DNA of 64,000 nucleotides from Photobacterium piscicola (GCF_900166965.1 NZ_FUZI01000002.1:372001-436000), one strand, 5' to 3'; numbered from the stretch's first letter, positions 36,060-44,481 are shown. Made by a program: numbers and translations. The notes: a model not told the origin generated them from the sequence alone.

Positions 36060-36950
36060 ATGTTAGATTTACTAGGGGTATTTGAGCAAGTTGTTGTTTC
36101 TGGAAGCTTTTCACAAGCAGCAAAAGCGTTAAATATGGCTCCATCATCAGTAACACGAAACATTGATAAACTTGAAAACAAGATCAAAACCACCCTGTTT
36201 AAACGCAGTACTCGTCAATTAATATTAACTGAAGATGGTCAATATTTTTATCAACAATCGATTAAAATACTTGAACAATCTCGAAATCTATTATCAGAAA
36301 TGCAAGGGAATAATAATACACCAGAAGGTGCTTTACGTATTTCAGTATTTGAAACTTTTGGTAATATTTATCTGACGCATTTAATTCCTGATTTTTTAAA
36401 ACGCTACCCTAAAATAAAAATAGAATTAGAGTTAAATAATAATCTGGTTGATTTAAACAGTGATAATATCGATATTGCAATTCGTATTGGTACGCCTATT
36501 GATAGTAATCTTAAAGCTCGACACCTTCTTACCAACACCACCTCTTTAGTTGCGACCCCTGAATATATTAAAAATAATCCTCAAATAAAAACCCCACAAG
36601 ATCTAAAAGATCATAATTGTTTAATTATCAGCCATGAACGTCAACGCACTAATTGGTATTTTAATTCAAATAAGATACTAACTAAAATATCAGTAACCGG
36701 TAATTTAGCATCAAAAGGTGGTTCGCCATTATTAAATGCGGCATTACAACATCTGGGGGTATTATTATTATCTGATTGGATGGTTAAACCCTATATTGAA
36801 AGCAAACAATTAGAAGTCTTGCTGCCAAAGTGGACAGTAACACATAACGAAAACACCAGTGGTGAAATCTATGCCGTTTACAAAAGCGCCCAATATCTAA
36901 AACCGCAGATCAGAGCGTTTCTTGATTATTTAGCTGAACAATTACAATAA
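36060..36950 (+). CDS. LysR-family transcriptional regulator
   Basis: The 296-residue protein has the LysR winged helix-turn-helix at residues 1-60 (LLGVFEQVVVSGSFSQAAKAL, APSSVTRNIDKLE, TLFKRSTRQLILTEDG) and a substrate-binding-like effector domain (residues 90-295). The ATG at 36060 has AAAGGA in front and gives the standard LysR start, so the in-frame ATG at 36018 is rejected. Target genes are unknown; the preceding AhpD-like gene and the convergent PACE gene are the nearest candidates. Confidence 0.9.
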   Translation: MLDLLGVFEQVVVSGSFSQAAKALNMAPSSVTRNIDKLENKIKTTLFKRSTRQLILTEDGQYFYQQSIKILEQSRNLLSEMQGNNNTPEGALRISVFETFGNIYLTHLIPDFLKRYPKIKIELELNNNLVDLNSDNIDIAIRIGTPIDSNLKARHLLTNTTSLVATPEYIKNNPQIKTPQDLKDHNCLIISHERQRTNWYFNSNKILTKISVTGNLASKGGSPLLNAALQHLGVLLLSDWMVKPYIESKQLEVLLPKWTVTHNENTSGEIYAVYKSAQYLKPQIRAFLDYLAEQLQ

Positions 36951-36957
36951 CCAACCA

Positions 36958-37407
36958 CTATTCATGACCAGTGGTTGCTGCAATCATTTGGTTGTTTGTC
37001 TGAAATAATAAATCGAACAGTAACGTAAATATAAAGGTATAAATTAAGAAGAACACTAAGATTGCCATTTCCATACTGATGGCTTTCACCAAGCTAACGT
37101 CATACCACCACATATACAATGGAATGGTAAATAAGAATAGCCCAAGCTCAAAAAATATGGAGTGGGTTAATCGAACAGCGAGGGTTCTTTTTTTAATATG
37201 CAGTTTAGTTTCAATCAATTCAAAACAAGAGTTAAAAACATAATTCCAAATCAAGGCTATCGTTGACACCATAAAGGCAACTGGCAGTGAATTGGACGAT
37301 TCACCATGGTTGAGCATCGCTAATAAGAAAGTACTTAATATGATCGCAAGTATTTCAAAAGAAATAGCGTAAACAAGCTTACGGGTACGAGGTGCAAGAA
37401 CAATCAT
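36958..37407 (-). CDS. PACE-family efflux transporter
   Basis: The 149-residue protein has four membrane helices made of two tandem BTP repeats, each beginning with the PACE-type R-x-x-x-A...E signature (RTRKLVYAISFE and RLTHSIFFELG). PACE proteins such as AceI export chlorhexidine, other biocides or short diamines by proton antiport. It is convergent with the LysR gene, with only 7 bp between stops. The native substrate is not predictable. Confidence 0.85.
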   Translation of the reverse strand: MIVLAPRTRKLVYAISFEILAIILSTFLLAMLNHGESSNSLPVAFMVSTIALIWNYVFNSCFELIETKLHIKKRTLAVRLTHSIFFELGLFLFTIPLYMWWYDVSLVKAISMEMAILVFFLIYTFIFTLLFDLLFQTNNQMIAATTGHE

Positions 37408-37663
37408 TAAACATGCCTTATGCTTAAAAGTCCGGTCCGCCCCGAAATTATTCTAGCGCTGTAAGCTACGGTTTCTGCTTAGGCATTAAGTTTAATTCGA
37501 TGATATAAAAAAGCAACCATATAATCCCAATACTTCGATCTAACTTTCCCGCATTGGTTAGCATAAATAGCTCAATCAACAAACTATCGCGCACGTTCCT
37601 TATATTAAGGAACGACGGATTTAACGCGAGGATTTTATCATTAGCACAAAATTAAATATTACG
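37408..37663. other. Intergenic region with a perfect 9-bp hairpin
   Basis: No gene is seen. CGTTCCTTA (37594-37602) pairs perfectly with TAAGGAACG (37606-37614) around a 3-nt loop, 50 bp after the stop of the leftward small ORF. It could be a terminator without a U-run, or a protein-binding palindrome. Confidence 0.45.
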
Positions 37664-37855
37664 TTATACCGCGGTTATTTTTCTGCGTACTAATATTTGC
37701 TCAAATAATCCTAATTGCTTTTCTGATAGCTGACCATAATTGGTAACTGTTTGATTAAGATTACTTAAATAATCTCGTTCCCAATGAGTCAAACTGTCAG
37801 AATGTAATAGCAATACCGTGTTAATTTTATTCATTAACGCAAGATTATTCGTCAT
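37664..37855 (-). CDS. Small orphan protein (63 aa), overlaps upstream small ORF
   Basis: The ATG at 37855 lies inside the last codons of the upstream 49-codon ORF (11-bp overlap), typical of translational coupling. The product (starting MTNNLALMNKIN) is mostly helical and contains HWERDYLSNL and GQLSEKQLGLFEQIL, a pattern seen in small regulatory or phage-associated proteins, but no family is recognised. A longer in-frame start at 37915 would lie almost wholly over the upstream ORF, so the internal ATG is preferred. Confidence 0.5.
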   Translation of the reverse strand: MTNNLALMNKINTVLLLHSDSLTHWERDYLSNLNQTVTNYGQLSEKQLGLFEQILVRRKITAV

Positions 37856-37994
37856 TCTCCCATTCCTTATCCCAGGCTTGCTGTGCTTTAATATTTTCAA
37901 TACGTTCACGAACACTCATTGTTCGTTTATTCACGGCTAATGGCTTTTTTTTCTTTGGCTTAGTATTAGCTTCTTTAGCTGTAGGCTTTGTCAT
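37845..37994 (-). CDS. Small lysine-rich orphan protein (49 aa)
   Basis: The ORF starts at 37994 behind a TAAGGTAAACC stretch that contains AAGG. The product has a basic N-terminal half (TKPKKKKPLAVNKR) and a helical half ending in AQQAWDKEWENDE. It overlaps the next small ORF by 11 bp. It is not recognised; the charge split suggests nucleic-acid or ribosome contact, which is speculation. Confidence 0.45.
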   Translation of the reverse strand: MTKPTAKEANTKPKKKKPLAVNKRTMSVRERIENIKAQQAWDKEWENDE

Positions 37995-38485
37995 GGTTTA
38001 CCTTATTGATTTTGAATATACAAATCTGGCTTATGCTGACAGATAACTAAGTCTTTGAAATTAAAAACAACATAATTGAAATGCGTTAAGTTTTAGCAAA
38101 GGACATTCACAATGAAATATAAATCCACATTGCGCCGTTGCATAAATTAGAACCATAATAATAAAGAATATTTACCTATATGTTCTATTTAACGTTCAGA
38201 TTTTAAGAAATTTGCGTCATTATAACACATTTTTTATACAATTGCTGGGGTGATATTTTTACCAAAAAACCAAGATAATACTCAAAAAAACTATCACCTC
38301 TAATACATTACTCCTATTGATAGACATTACTATAAACATCATAAAAATAAGTTTTTTGTTTGCATAAATATCATTGCTTTTTTAGGTAGTAAGCGCATAT
38401 TAAACCTAAGTGATATTACATCAATATCACTGTTTAATCTGTCGTTGGCCAAGCTGACCAACCTCAAAAAATAGAGGTTAGTGTT
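37995..38485. promoter_or_regulatory. AT-rich intergenic region with palindrome and RBS-blocking leader
   Basis: No gene is seen in most of these 491 bp. The right end carries a perfect 9-bp inverted repeat AGTGATATT-N5-AATATCACT (38409-38431), a candidate operator. A leader follows in which GTTGG (38443-38447) can pair with CCAAC (38458-38462), or AACCTC (38460-38465) with GAGGTT (38474-38479). The second pairing covers the ribosome-binding site of the following small ORF. Confidence 0.5.
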
Positions 38486-38599
38486 ATGAGTAAGTCGCTA
38501 GATACTAAGAAAGGTAATAAAAAACCATCTTTAACGACAAAAGAGAAAAAAGCTAAAAAATTAGCTAAAATCACTAAAAAAATAGCAGCTAACAACTAA
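38486..38599 (+). CDS. Small lysine-rich protein (37 aa)
   Basis: This 37-codon ORF has a GAGG ribosome-binding site 8 nt before the ATG. The product begins MSKSLDTKKGNKKPS and continues with almost alternating Lys and Ala (KEKKAKKLAKITKKIAANN), predicted to be a basic helix. The good start signals, upstream palindrome and strong terminator immediately downstream support a real gene. Its role is unknown. Confidence 0.6.
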   Translation: MSKSLDTKKGNKKPSLTTKEKKAKKLAKITKKIAANN

Positions 38600-38616
38600 C
38601 TTTAGGCTGTCATTAG

Positions 38617-38653
38617 CAAAGCTTCTAATACATCGCAGTGATTAGAAGCTTTG
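38617..38653 (+). terminator. Terminator of the small lysine-rich gene
   Basis: A 13-bp perfect stem (CAAAGCTTCTAAT 38617-38629 with 38641-38653), 17 bp after the stop codon, is followed by an AT-rich but not pure T tail. Confidence 0.65.
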
Positions 38654-39480
38654 ATAATTATATTTCGTAAACTGTTTTCAAATTTTCTGTTCTATCTGCC
38701 TTTCACGCTAAAACGTCATATCCTTCGCTGTAATATATTATTTAATTAAAATCTGTTAATTTCACTTCAACGTCAGAACCTGTTTATATAAGCTCTAATA
38801 TAAAAGCATCACCTCAAAGAACGATACTTATATTCAATAACGGATGATTCTTTCTATTTAAGTATAAAATCACAATTTAATAATATACGGATAATCATCC
38901 ATAACTTTAATTACATCACTCAATTTATTGATCATCGTAAAATAAAAAGTGTAACGCCGATTATTATCCATCATCTCGGAAGGGAGGCATTAGCTATCCG
39001 TGATCTATTCATCACGCGCTTGAGCATTAAAGACGCCAATGAACATGGTTATTGTGTGGTGATTACACTAATTTAGAAAAGTTACTAACACGGAAATGCC
39101 CCATTATCATTCAGAGTAAATACTCATTCATATCTCATTAACGTGATTTTGGATTGGTTTTATTTACTGTGTATATGAACAGTTATAATGAGAAATGGTG
39201 AATTTATCGTTTGAATTCTGTTTTTAATAAGAAATATTTCTTGTTAAAAATAGATGTATAATCCTAATGTATTGAAAATTATAAGATTATAAGATTATAA
39301 CTTTCGTTTTGTATTTAATAAGACTGAATAAATACATTTCTTACTTTCTACATTTCAAATAAATACTTTGAAACAAAATAATGCAATCAAGCTCATGATA
39401 TTTATGAGTTAAATTGATTATGATTGTCGGGATTAAGGGGCATTGTTTTGCGTGAAAGTAAGAATGCCGACTAATAAGCG
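38654..39480. other. Gene-poor AT-rich stretch with one open-frame remnant
   Basis: No gene with a usable start was found. One plus-strand frame stays open from about 38804 to a stop near 39077 without any ATG, GTG or TTG start; its last part reads GREALAIRDLFITRLSIK, which looks protein-like and may be a decayed gene. The segment 39260-39300 contains short direct repeats (ATAAGATTATAAGATTATAA). A small hairpin (GGCATT/AATGCC, about 39439-39468) precedes the cassette-like gene. Confidence 0.4.
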
Positions 39481-40171
39481 GTTAGGGCGATATGAAGGAA
39501 TCAACTATGCAAGAATCGTCAATTTGGTCAGTTGAGCAATTTAAAAGTGATTTTGGTACTTTAATTCTGCATTTCAACTCGCTGTTTCTAAGCGAAGTTA
39601 ATAGTGTAATAAATAACCCAAGAGGCGATAGAAAGAATTCAATGAAAGCCTTGGCAGTTATGGATTTAGTTTCTATAAATAACAACGCTTTAAGAGCTAT
39701 TGATGAAATTGAAAGAGAGCTGAGAATGAACGTGTTTCGATGTTTAACAGCATACGACATACCAGAGGAGCAAGCTAACTCATTTATTGCTCAAAGGTTT
39801 TATCCCAATTCACTAAAGGCATTAATGATAGACGATATAAATTCAACCATCCAACAGTTAGACGAGCTAAAATCCGGAGCCATCATACATTTACAGGTCC
39901 TTGAAAATAGTTCAGGTTTTAAGGGGATGTTTCGTGGTTTGGTTAAGGGCTACACAAATCCTATTGATGGGCTATCTCATGCATGTGGTCAAGGGTCTAT
40001 GCAGACTGAATTAGCTACAAGCGTCTCGCACTTTAATGCGCTGGCGATGAGAACTGGATGTTCCATAGATGCGATTTCTCAACGACTTCAAGTGGTTGTT
40101 CTAGATAAATGGAATAAAGACTTAAGTCACATTCTGTAAGAATCGCCCTAACAAACTGTCTTAGGTGAATT
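39481..40171 (+). mobile_element. Integron-gene-cassette-like unit
   Basis: The ORF at 39507-40139 is bracketed by an 11-bp perfect inverted repeat: GTTAGGGCGAT at 39481-39491 and ATCGCCCTAAC at 40142-40152. The left copy fits the GTTRRRY core where a cassette begins, close to the ORF start. The right copy, CGCCCTAACAAACTG, resembles the RYYYAAC end of a Vibrio attC site just after the stop codon. A full attC hairpin is not present to the right, so this would be a truncated or relic cassette. Confidence 0.4.
39507..40139 (+). CDS. Orphan cassette-like protein (210 aa)
   Basis: The protein is not recognised. It is predicted to be mostly helical: an N-terminal coiled region with RAIDEIERELRMNVFRCL, a central part with INSTIQQLDELKSGAIIHLQVLEN, then a glycine-containing amphipathic segment (GFKGMFRGLVKGYTNP) and a helical C-terminus. 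The ATG at 39507 is chosen because AAGGA lies 7 nt before it; an earlier ATG at 39492 has a poor site. It sits inside an 11-bp inverted repeat that resembles integron recombination ends, and 32 bp before a second orphan gene in the same direction. Orphan cassette genes often have defence, modification or toxin roles, but nothing here identifies one. Confidence 0.6.
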   Translation: MQESSIWSVEQFKSDFGTLILHFNSLFLSEVNSVINNPRGDRKNSMKALAVMDLVSINNNALRAIDEIERELRMNVFRCLTAYDIPEEQANSFIAQRFYPNSLKALMIDDINSTIQQLDELKSGAIIHLQVLENSSGFKGMFRGLVKGYTNPIDGLSHACGQGSMQTELATSVSHFNALAMRTGCSIDAISQRLQVVVLDKWNKDLSHIL

Positions 40172-40966
40172 ATGTGGTCAAAAATTCAAATGTGGGCTTT
40201 GAAAAAAGCATTTGGGAAAGTCGGTCCATTACGGATTCCTATGTCAGGTCCAGAGTGTGAAAGAAATAATTTCTATTCAACTCGAATTAAGCTCGATAGG
40301 GTTTCAGCTCTTGTTCGTGAATTGGATCTGAATAAAGTCAAAGTACTAAAGTACAATCCAGAAACTGACCAATGTGATATAGAGCTAGACATTGATATTA
40401 CCAATATCGATGTAAATACGGTTGAAATTACGCACTACCTGCATAATTACTATACAACTTATACAGGTGTTAACTTATTTATACTTCATTGCCTTACAAA
40501 AAAAGACTGCATAAAGGTTAAGTTAAAGCGAATATTGAATAGGGTTTCACAATCACTATTTAATAGAAAAGAACTACAGCTAAAACCAAGATATGACCTG
40601 TTAGACTATCTTATTGAAAATTATGGCATAAGCCGTAAGGAGTTTTGTTTAACATCACTGGTTTCTGATATGTATTCTTTGCGCTTTTTTGGGCATCCTG
40701 ATAAAGAAAATTGTCAAAATAAGCTACGGATGTATGTAGATTCATTTGTAGAATCAGGTGAGGTTAGTAAGGTAAAAGGCGGGGGATATCAAGTAAATGG
40801 AAAGGCTATTGTAACACTTGAAAAGTATCAAACGGAAGAAAGGCGCCATAAAGATAGCGTGAAACTACAGTACAGTATGGTAATTTTAACGTTTTTATTG
40901 GCAATTCTGGCATCTATTCAAGCTGGATTAATTAAACTAAAGCCATTTTTAGATTTGACGCAATAA
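40172..40966 (+). CDS. Orphan protein with winged-helix-like segment and C-terminal membrane helix
   Basis: The 264-residue protein is not recognised. The N-terminal half is beta-rich and polar (VKVLKYNPETDQCDIELDIDITN). A middle segment of about residues 140-225 (YDLLDYLIENYGISRKEFCLT, then LRMYVDSFVESGEVSKVKGGGYQVNGKAI) has the look of a winged helix-turn-helix ending in a wing. One transmembrane helix lies at about 235-257 (SMVILTFLLAILASIQAGLI), so the soluble part would face the cytoplasm. It starts 32 bp after the cassette-like gene. A membrane-tethered DNA-binding or sensor protein is one reading; a defence-system subunit is another. Confidence 0.6.
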   Translation: MWSKIQMWALKKAFGKVGPLRIPMSGPECERNNFYSTRIKLDRVSALVRELDLNKVKVLKYNPETDQCDIELDIDITNIDVNTVEITHYLHNYYTTYTGVNLFILHCLTKKDCIKVKLKRILNRVSQSLFNRKELQLKPRYDLLDYLIENYGISRKEFCLTSLVSDMYSLRFFGHPDKENCQNKLRMYVDSFVESGEVSKVKGGGYQVNGKAIVTLEKYQTEERRHKDSVKLQYSMVILTFLLAILASIQAGLIKLKPFLDLTQ

Positions 40967-41063
40967 ACATACAAATAAGGATATGTGTCGCGCAGCCGAC
41001 ACCTATCTGAAGTGTTGGACAAGCCCAAGCCACCTTATATAAGTCAATATTGGAAATATAATG

Positions 41064-41105
41064 AAGGGTGATGCCAAAAAGAAGTCGATCATTACCCTTA
41101 ATTTT
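41064..41105 (+). terminator. Likely terminator of the orphan pair
   Basis: AAGGGTGATG (41064-41073) pairs with CATTACCCTT (41090-41099) with one G-U pair, followed by AATTTTCC. Confidence 0.5.
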
Positions 41106-41363
41106 CCTAATACCTGCTAGCCGAAATAGAGCAAATAATCTAACCCATTTCTGTCCACAAACTAGTTACAACAAAAATAAAAACAATTAGCTCTACAACA
41201 TGCTAATAGTAGATTCCCTATCTCGTTCGTAACCTCACTGTAGGGAATGACGCGGGAGAGGTTCAGTGGTTAAGTAACGCTTGGATCACATAGCACTTGA
41301 ATCCACACATGGCGCTTAGATTAAATGACGCTTGTAATACGCTTACAGGTCTAAATATGTGAG

Positions 41364-41491
41364 TAGTTTGGTAGTTTGGTAGTTTGGTAGTTTGGTAGTT
41401 TGGTAGTTTGGTAGTTTGGTAGTTTGGTAGTTTGGTAGTTTGGTAGTTTGGTAGTTTGGTAGTTTGGTAGTTTGGTAGTTTGGTAGTTTGG
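41364..41491. repeat. Perfect tandem repeat, 16 copies of TAGTTTGG
   Basis: The 8-bp unit is repeated 16 times without a single mismatch over 128 bp. On the plus strand the unit places a TAG stop in every frame. On the minus strand it is open in all frames and would encode a repeating PNYQTTKL octapeptide, but the flanks do not extend it into a long ORF. Confidence 0.97.
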
Positions 41492-41630
41492 AGATTATAA
41501 CGAAGTATTTATTATTGATAGTAATAAAAAGAACAAAACAATAATATTGAACTACACTGTAAAGAGTGAATTAGAATGTAACTTTTTGATAGAAAAGGGA
41601 TTTGCTAAACGCTAGATGGGTGGAAGCCCC

Positions 41631-41733
41631 CACCAGCCACATCCCGGCACACACGACGCCTGCTGCGGTTGCTCCCTTCCGGGCCTGGCCGAGTTCACAG
41701 GTTAGTGTTGCGGGAGGACCAATGGGGGCCTCC
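41631..41733 (-). ncRNA. ffs: 4.5S RNA of the signal recognition particle
   Basis: On the minus strand the sequence contains the conserved SRP tip (GGCCCGGAAGGGAGCAACC) and its complement side (CGTGTGTGCCGGGATGTGGC). The ends pair (GGAGGCCCCCA with TGGGGGCTTCC). It scaffolds Ffh for co-translational targeting of membrane proteins. The nearby atl and tesB genes are also close to ffs in E. coli. Exact mature ends may differ by a few bases. Confidence 0.92.
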
Positions 41734-41766
41734 ATAGATTCTTTGTCTCTTTCGAGAACGGGAAGG

Positions 41767-41795
41767 ATTATCTATTAACCTCGCCAACAATGCAA
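41767..41795 (-). promoter_or_regulatory. Sigma-70 promoter of ffs
   Basis: On the minus strand TTGCAT (-35) and GATAAT (-10) are separated by 17 bp. The start would lie about 25 nt before the mature 5' end, consistent with a precursor trimmed by RNase P. Confidence 0.65.
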
Positions 41796-41887
41796 GCCGT
41801 TATCTTACCCTTTTGTTTGACTGCTGATTATTTGCTCGAATTTAAACAAAATAGTAATAAAGTCAACCTATTGCCCATTAGTTAAGA

Positions 41888-42625
41888 TTATTCATCCTCT
41901 TCTTCAGGATCATCTAATAGTGATTCACCTAACAAGCCTCCGCCTAATACTAATAGCCATGAGACTAAAATCGGATTCTCAACACTAAATTGTGGCAACA
42001 CCACTAAGGTCGTAAATCCAATCGCGGGTAATATACAAGCAAGGCGTGGAATCCAATCTTGATGTTTCATTTTAATCAGGCTTTGTAGTGCTGCGATTAA
42101 TCCTGTAACACACAAGCCGACTAATGCCGCAGCTCCCATTCCACCTATCCATAGTGGTAATACCGCGAGTAATGGCCACCATGTGTTACCGGCAATAGGA
42201 CGCCAACAACGGGCGGCATACCAAATAACACCAATCGCGATAATTTGCACTAAGGTTGCACTGATACTGCCCTCTAGCTTGCCTTCTCCTTGCAATGCCA
42301 TTAAACCAACATTCATTGAGAGTGCAATTGAGATCATCAATGCGCCAAGCTGCCAACAGCCTTTGGTGGAGATACAAATCATCAGAATAGGTAGCATCAT
42401 AAATAAACTGATTGATAATGCTAACGGTTGTTCAGGCAGCATCGCACCGTAGGCACCTAAGCCACAGAGCAATAGCCAACCTGCAACACCGCTTTGTGGT
42501 AGTAGCCACAGAGCAGGAATAGCAAGTGCTAACACGGGCAACTCTCCCGCAGTTTGACCGAGGGCACTGACACCTAATACCGTTAAAATTAAGGTAACGG
42601 TAACCAATGAAGCAGCATACAACAT
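41888..42625 (-). CDS. Polytopic membrane protein of unknown function
   Basis: The 245-residue protein is almost wholly hydrophobic, with about eight predicted membrane helices and an acidic C-terminus (DDPEEEDE). No family is recognised. An in-frame ATG at 42685 would add 20 residues, but AAGGAGGTGTTGCC directly precedes the ATG at 42625, so that start is used. It is divergent from atl. Confidence 0.75.
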   Translation of the reverse strand: MLYAASLVTVTLILTVLGVSALGQTAGELPVLALAIPALWLLPQSGVAGWLLLCGLGAYGAMLPEQPLALSISLFMMLPILMICISTKGCWQLGALMISIALSMNVGLMALQGEGKLEGSISATLVQIIAIGVIWYAARCWRPIAGNTWWPLLAVLPLWIGGMGAAALVGLCVTGLIAALQSLIKMKHQDWIPRLACILPAIGFTTLVVLPQFSVENPILVSWLLVLGGGLLGESLLDDPEEEDE

Positions 42626-42714
42626 GGCAACACCTCCTTGCGTTATCCTGTTGTCTAAAAAGATAGAACCGCTATTATTTACCAAGCATATTATTTAACG
42701 GCTACTTATTAAAT

Positions 42715-43023
42715 ATGGACGACTTTTGCAATCAAATCTATAGCCAAGTCTATCAAATTCCATTTGGGCTGGTTTCTACGTATGGCGATATTGCTAAATT
42801 TGCCGGTTTTCCTGGGTATGCTCGTCATGTCGGACGCTTAATGGCGACCTTACCTGAAGGCTCAAAAATACCTTGGCATCGTGTTATTAATAGCCAAGGC
42901 CGGATTTCATTAAAAGATGATGCACTATTAAGACAGATAGCGGCATTACGAGCAGAAAACATTGTCGTCTCTGACTCTGGGCGAATATCACTACGCTATT
43001 ATCGATGGCAAGGGCACTCATAG
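42715..43023 (+). CDS. atl: Alkyltransferase-like DNA-repair protein (Atl)
   Basis: The 102-residue protein matches the DNA-binding domain of O6-alkylguanine methyltransferases but has PWHRVI in place of PCHRVI. The loss of the acceptor cysteine defines ATL proteins, which bind O6-alkylguanine and hand it to nucleotide excision repair. Other motifs are [20 protein letters not shown] and [10 protein letters not shown]. coli has the same gene (ybaZ) next to ffs. Confidence 0.92.
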   Translation: MDDFCNQIYSQVYQIPFGLVSTYGDIAKFAGFPGYARHVGRLMATLPEGSKIPWHRVINSQGRISLKDDALLRQIAALRAENIVVSDSGRISLRYYRWQGHS

Positions 43024-43087
43024 GCATATTGGCAGCAGCGCTAAATCAGCATACCATTCCCCTAGTTTTTATTTTTCAGGATGTACC

Positions 43088-43945
43088 ATGAGCAAACAAT
43101 TAGATGAACTACTAACTTTATTGCAATTAGAGCAAATTGAACGTGAACTCTTTCGAGGCCAAAGTGAGAATTTAGGTTTACCACAGGTATACGGTGGTCA
43201 AGTTATAGGGCAATCTTTATCAGCAGCGAAGCAAACGGTAGATCCCGAGCGTCATTTACACTCTTTTCATAGCTATTTTCTTTTACCGGGTAATCCAGAA
43301 AAACCGATTATCTATGATGTAGAAACCCTACGTGATGGTCGCAGTTTTAGCACTCGTCGTGTAAAAGCCATTCAAAATGGCCGCCCTATTTTCTATTTAA
43401 CGGCGTCTTATCAAGCGGATGAACAAGGGTTTGAACATCAAGCTACAATGCCAAATGTAGTGGGTCCTGATGGCTTAGCGTCTGAAAGTGATTTAGTTGA
43501 ATCGGTCGCACAATATTTACCGCCAAAGATTGTTGAGATGTTTGGTAACAAGCGCCCGATTGAAGTACGCCCAGTAACGGTCATTAACCCTTTAAAACCA
43601 GCGATTGCAGAACCAAAGCAACATTTATGGATAAAAACCAATGGTGCAATGCCTAATGATTTAAGCATTCACCAATATATGCTGGCTTACGCGTCTGATT
43701 GGGGATTTTTGACCACATCATTACATCCACATGGCGTCACACTCTTTAGTCCTCATATGCAGGTCGCGACCATTGATCACTCAATGTGGTTCCACCGTCC
43801 ATTTAAAGTTGATGAGTGGTTACTGTATGTAATTGATAGTCCATCAGCGAGTGGATCACGTGGCATTGTGCGTGGTGAAATTTATAATCAGCAAGGACAA
43901 CTTGTTGCATCGGCGGTTCAGGAAGGATTGATTCGCCAGCGCTAA
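43088..43945 (+). CDS. tesB: Acyl-CoA thioesterase II (TesB)
   Basis: This 285-residue double-hotdog protein hydrolyses acyl-CoA to free fatty acid and CoA. Motifs are [18 protein letters not shown] and [13 protein letters not shown] in the first hotdog. In the second, [13 protein letters not shown] contains the catalytic Asp and [16 protein letters not shown] follows. An in-frame ATG at 42962 inside atl is rejected; the ATG at 43088 gives the normal MSKQLDELL start. It lies 64 bp downstream of atl. Confidence 0.93.
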   Translation: MSKQLDELLTLLQLEQIERELFRGQSENLGLPQVYGGQVIGQSLSAAKQTVDPERHLHSFHSYFLLPGNPEKPIIYDVETLRDGRSFSTRRVKAIQNGRPIFYLTASYQADEQGFEHQATMPNVVGPDGLASESDLVESVAQYLPPKIVEMFGNKRPIEVRPVTVINPLKPAIAEPKQHLWIKTNGAMPNDLSIHQYMLAYASDWGFLTTSLHPHGVTLFSPHMQVATIDHSMWFHRPFKVDEWLLYVIDSPSASGSRGIVRGEIYNQQGQLVASAVQEGLIRQR

Positions 43946-44019
43946 CTAAAACATGACATAAAAATAACCCCAAATCACTACAACAATGACTCGGGGTTAT
44001 TTTCAGTATGCAGGCGCAG

Positions 44020-44481
44020 TTAAACGGGTAATGCTGTGGTGTATTTTAGTGGTTCCATTGCAAAGGTGGACGTCACATTAGTCAGGTCAGATACAGACGC
44101 GACTAGTTTTTTATACATATTATCAAAAGCTTGCATATCAGCCACTTGTACTTTCATCATGTAGTCATATTCCCCAGCCATGCGATAAAATTCCATCACT
44201 TCAGGAAATTCCGTTACCGTTGAAACAAAATGATTAAACCAATCTTGTGAGTGGTTGCTGGTCTTAACTTGTACAAATGCAGTAAAGGCGATACCTAATT
44301 TTACAGGATCAAGCAGTGCCACCCGTTGGCGTAAAATACCGTCTTCTTCAAGACGCTTTAATCGTTTCCAACATGGAGTGGTTGTTAAATTCACAGCGTC
44401 CGCAAGTTCTGCCAACGGCATGGTTGCATCATTCTGCAATAAACGTAATAACGTTCTATCAACACTATCTAAAACTGCCAT
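44020..44481 (-). CDS. decR: Lrp/AsnC-family regulator, DecR (CyuR/YbaO) type
   Basis: The 153-residue protein has an N-terminal helix-turn-helix ([23 protein letters not shown]) and a C-terminal RAM domain ([21 protein letters not shown], ending [13 protein letters not shown]). It is strikingly similar to E. coli DecR/YbaO, which activates cysteine detoxification in response to cysteine. The divergent gene encodes a PLP enzyme of the cysteine-desulfhydrase type, so the pair fits that role. The ATG at 44481 is preferred over 44493 by comparison with YbaO. Confidence 0.87.
   Translation of the reverse strand: MAVLDSVDRTLLRLLQNDATMPLAELADAVNLTTTPCWKRLKRLEEDGILRQRVALLDPVKLGIAFTAFVQVKTSNHSQDWFNHFVSTVTEFPEVMEFYRMAGEYDYMMKVQVADMQAFDNMYKKLVASVSDLTNVTSTFAMEPLKYTTALPV

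Larger units (their letters stand above)
40967..41630. other. Non-coding stretch between the orphan pair and 4.5S RNA
   Basis: No gene is supported in these 664 bp. Visible elements are a GTGTCG/CGACAC hairpin (40985-41002), a terminator-like hairpin (41064-41099) and the 16-copy octamer repeat (41364-41491). Confidence 0.55.

Noticed and set aside
40980-41007. GTGTCG/CGACAC hairpin as a terminator after the orphan pair
   Set aside because: No T-run follows; the hairpin at 41064-41099 is a better terminator candidate.
41252-41280. Sequence GCGGGAG..GTTCAGTGGTTAAG resembling the 5' half of a glycine tRNA
   Set aside because: No matching 3' acceptor strand (CTCCCGC), no proper anticodon arm and no complete T-arm follow. 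It is at best a degenerate fragment.
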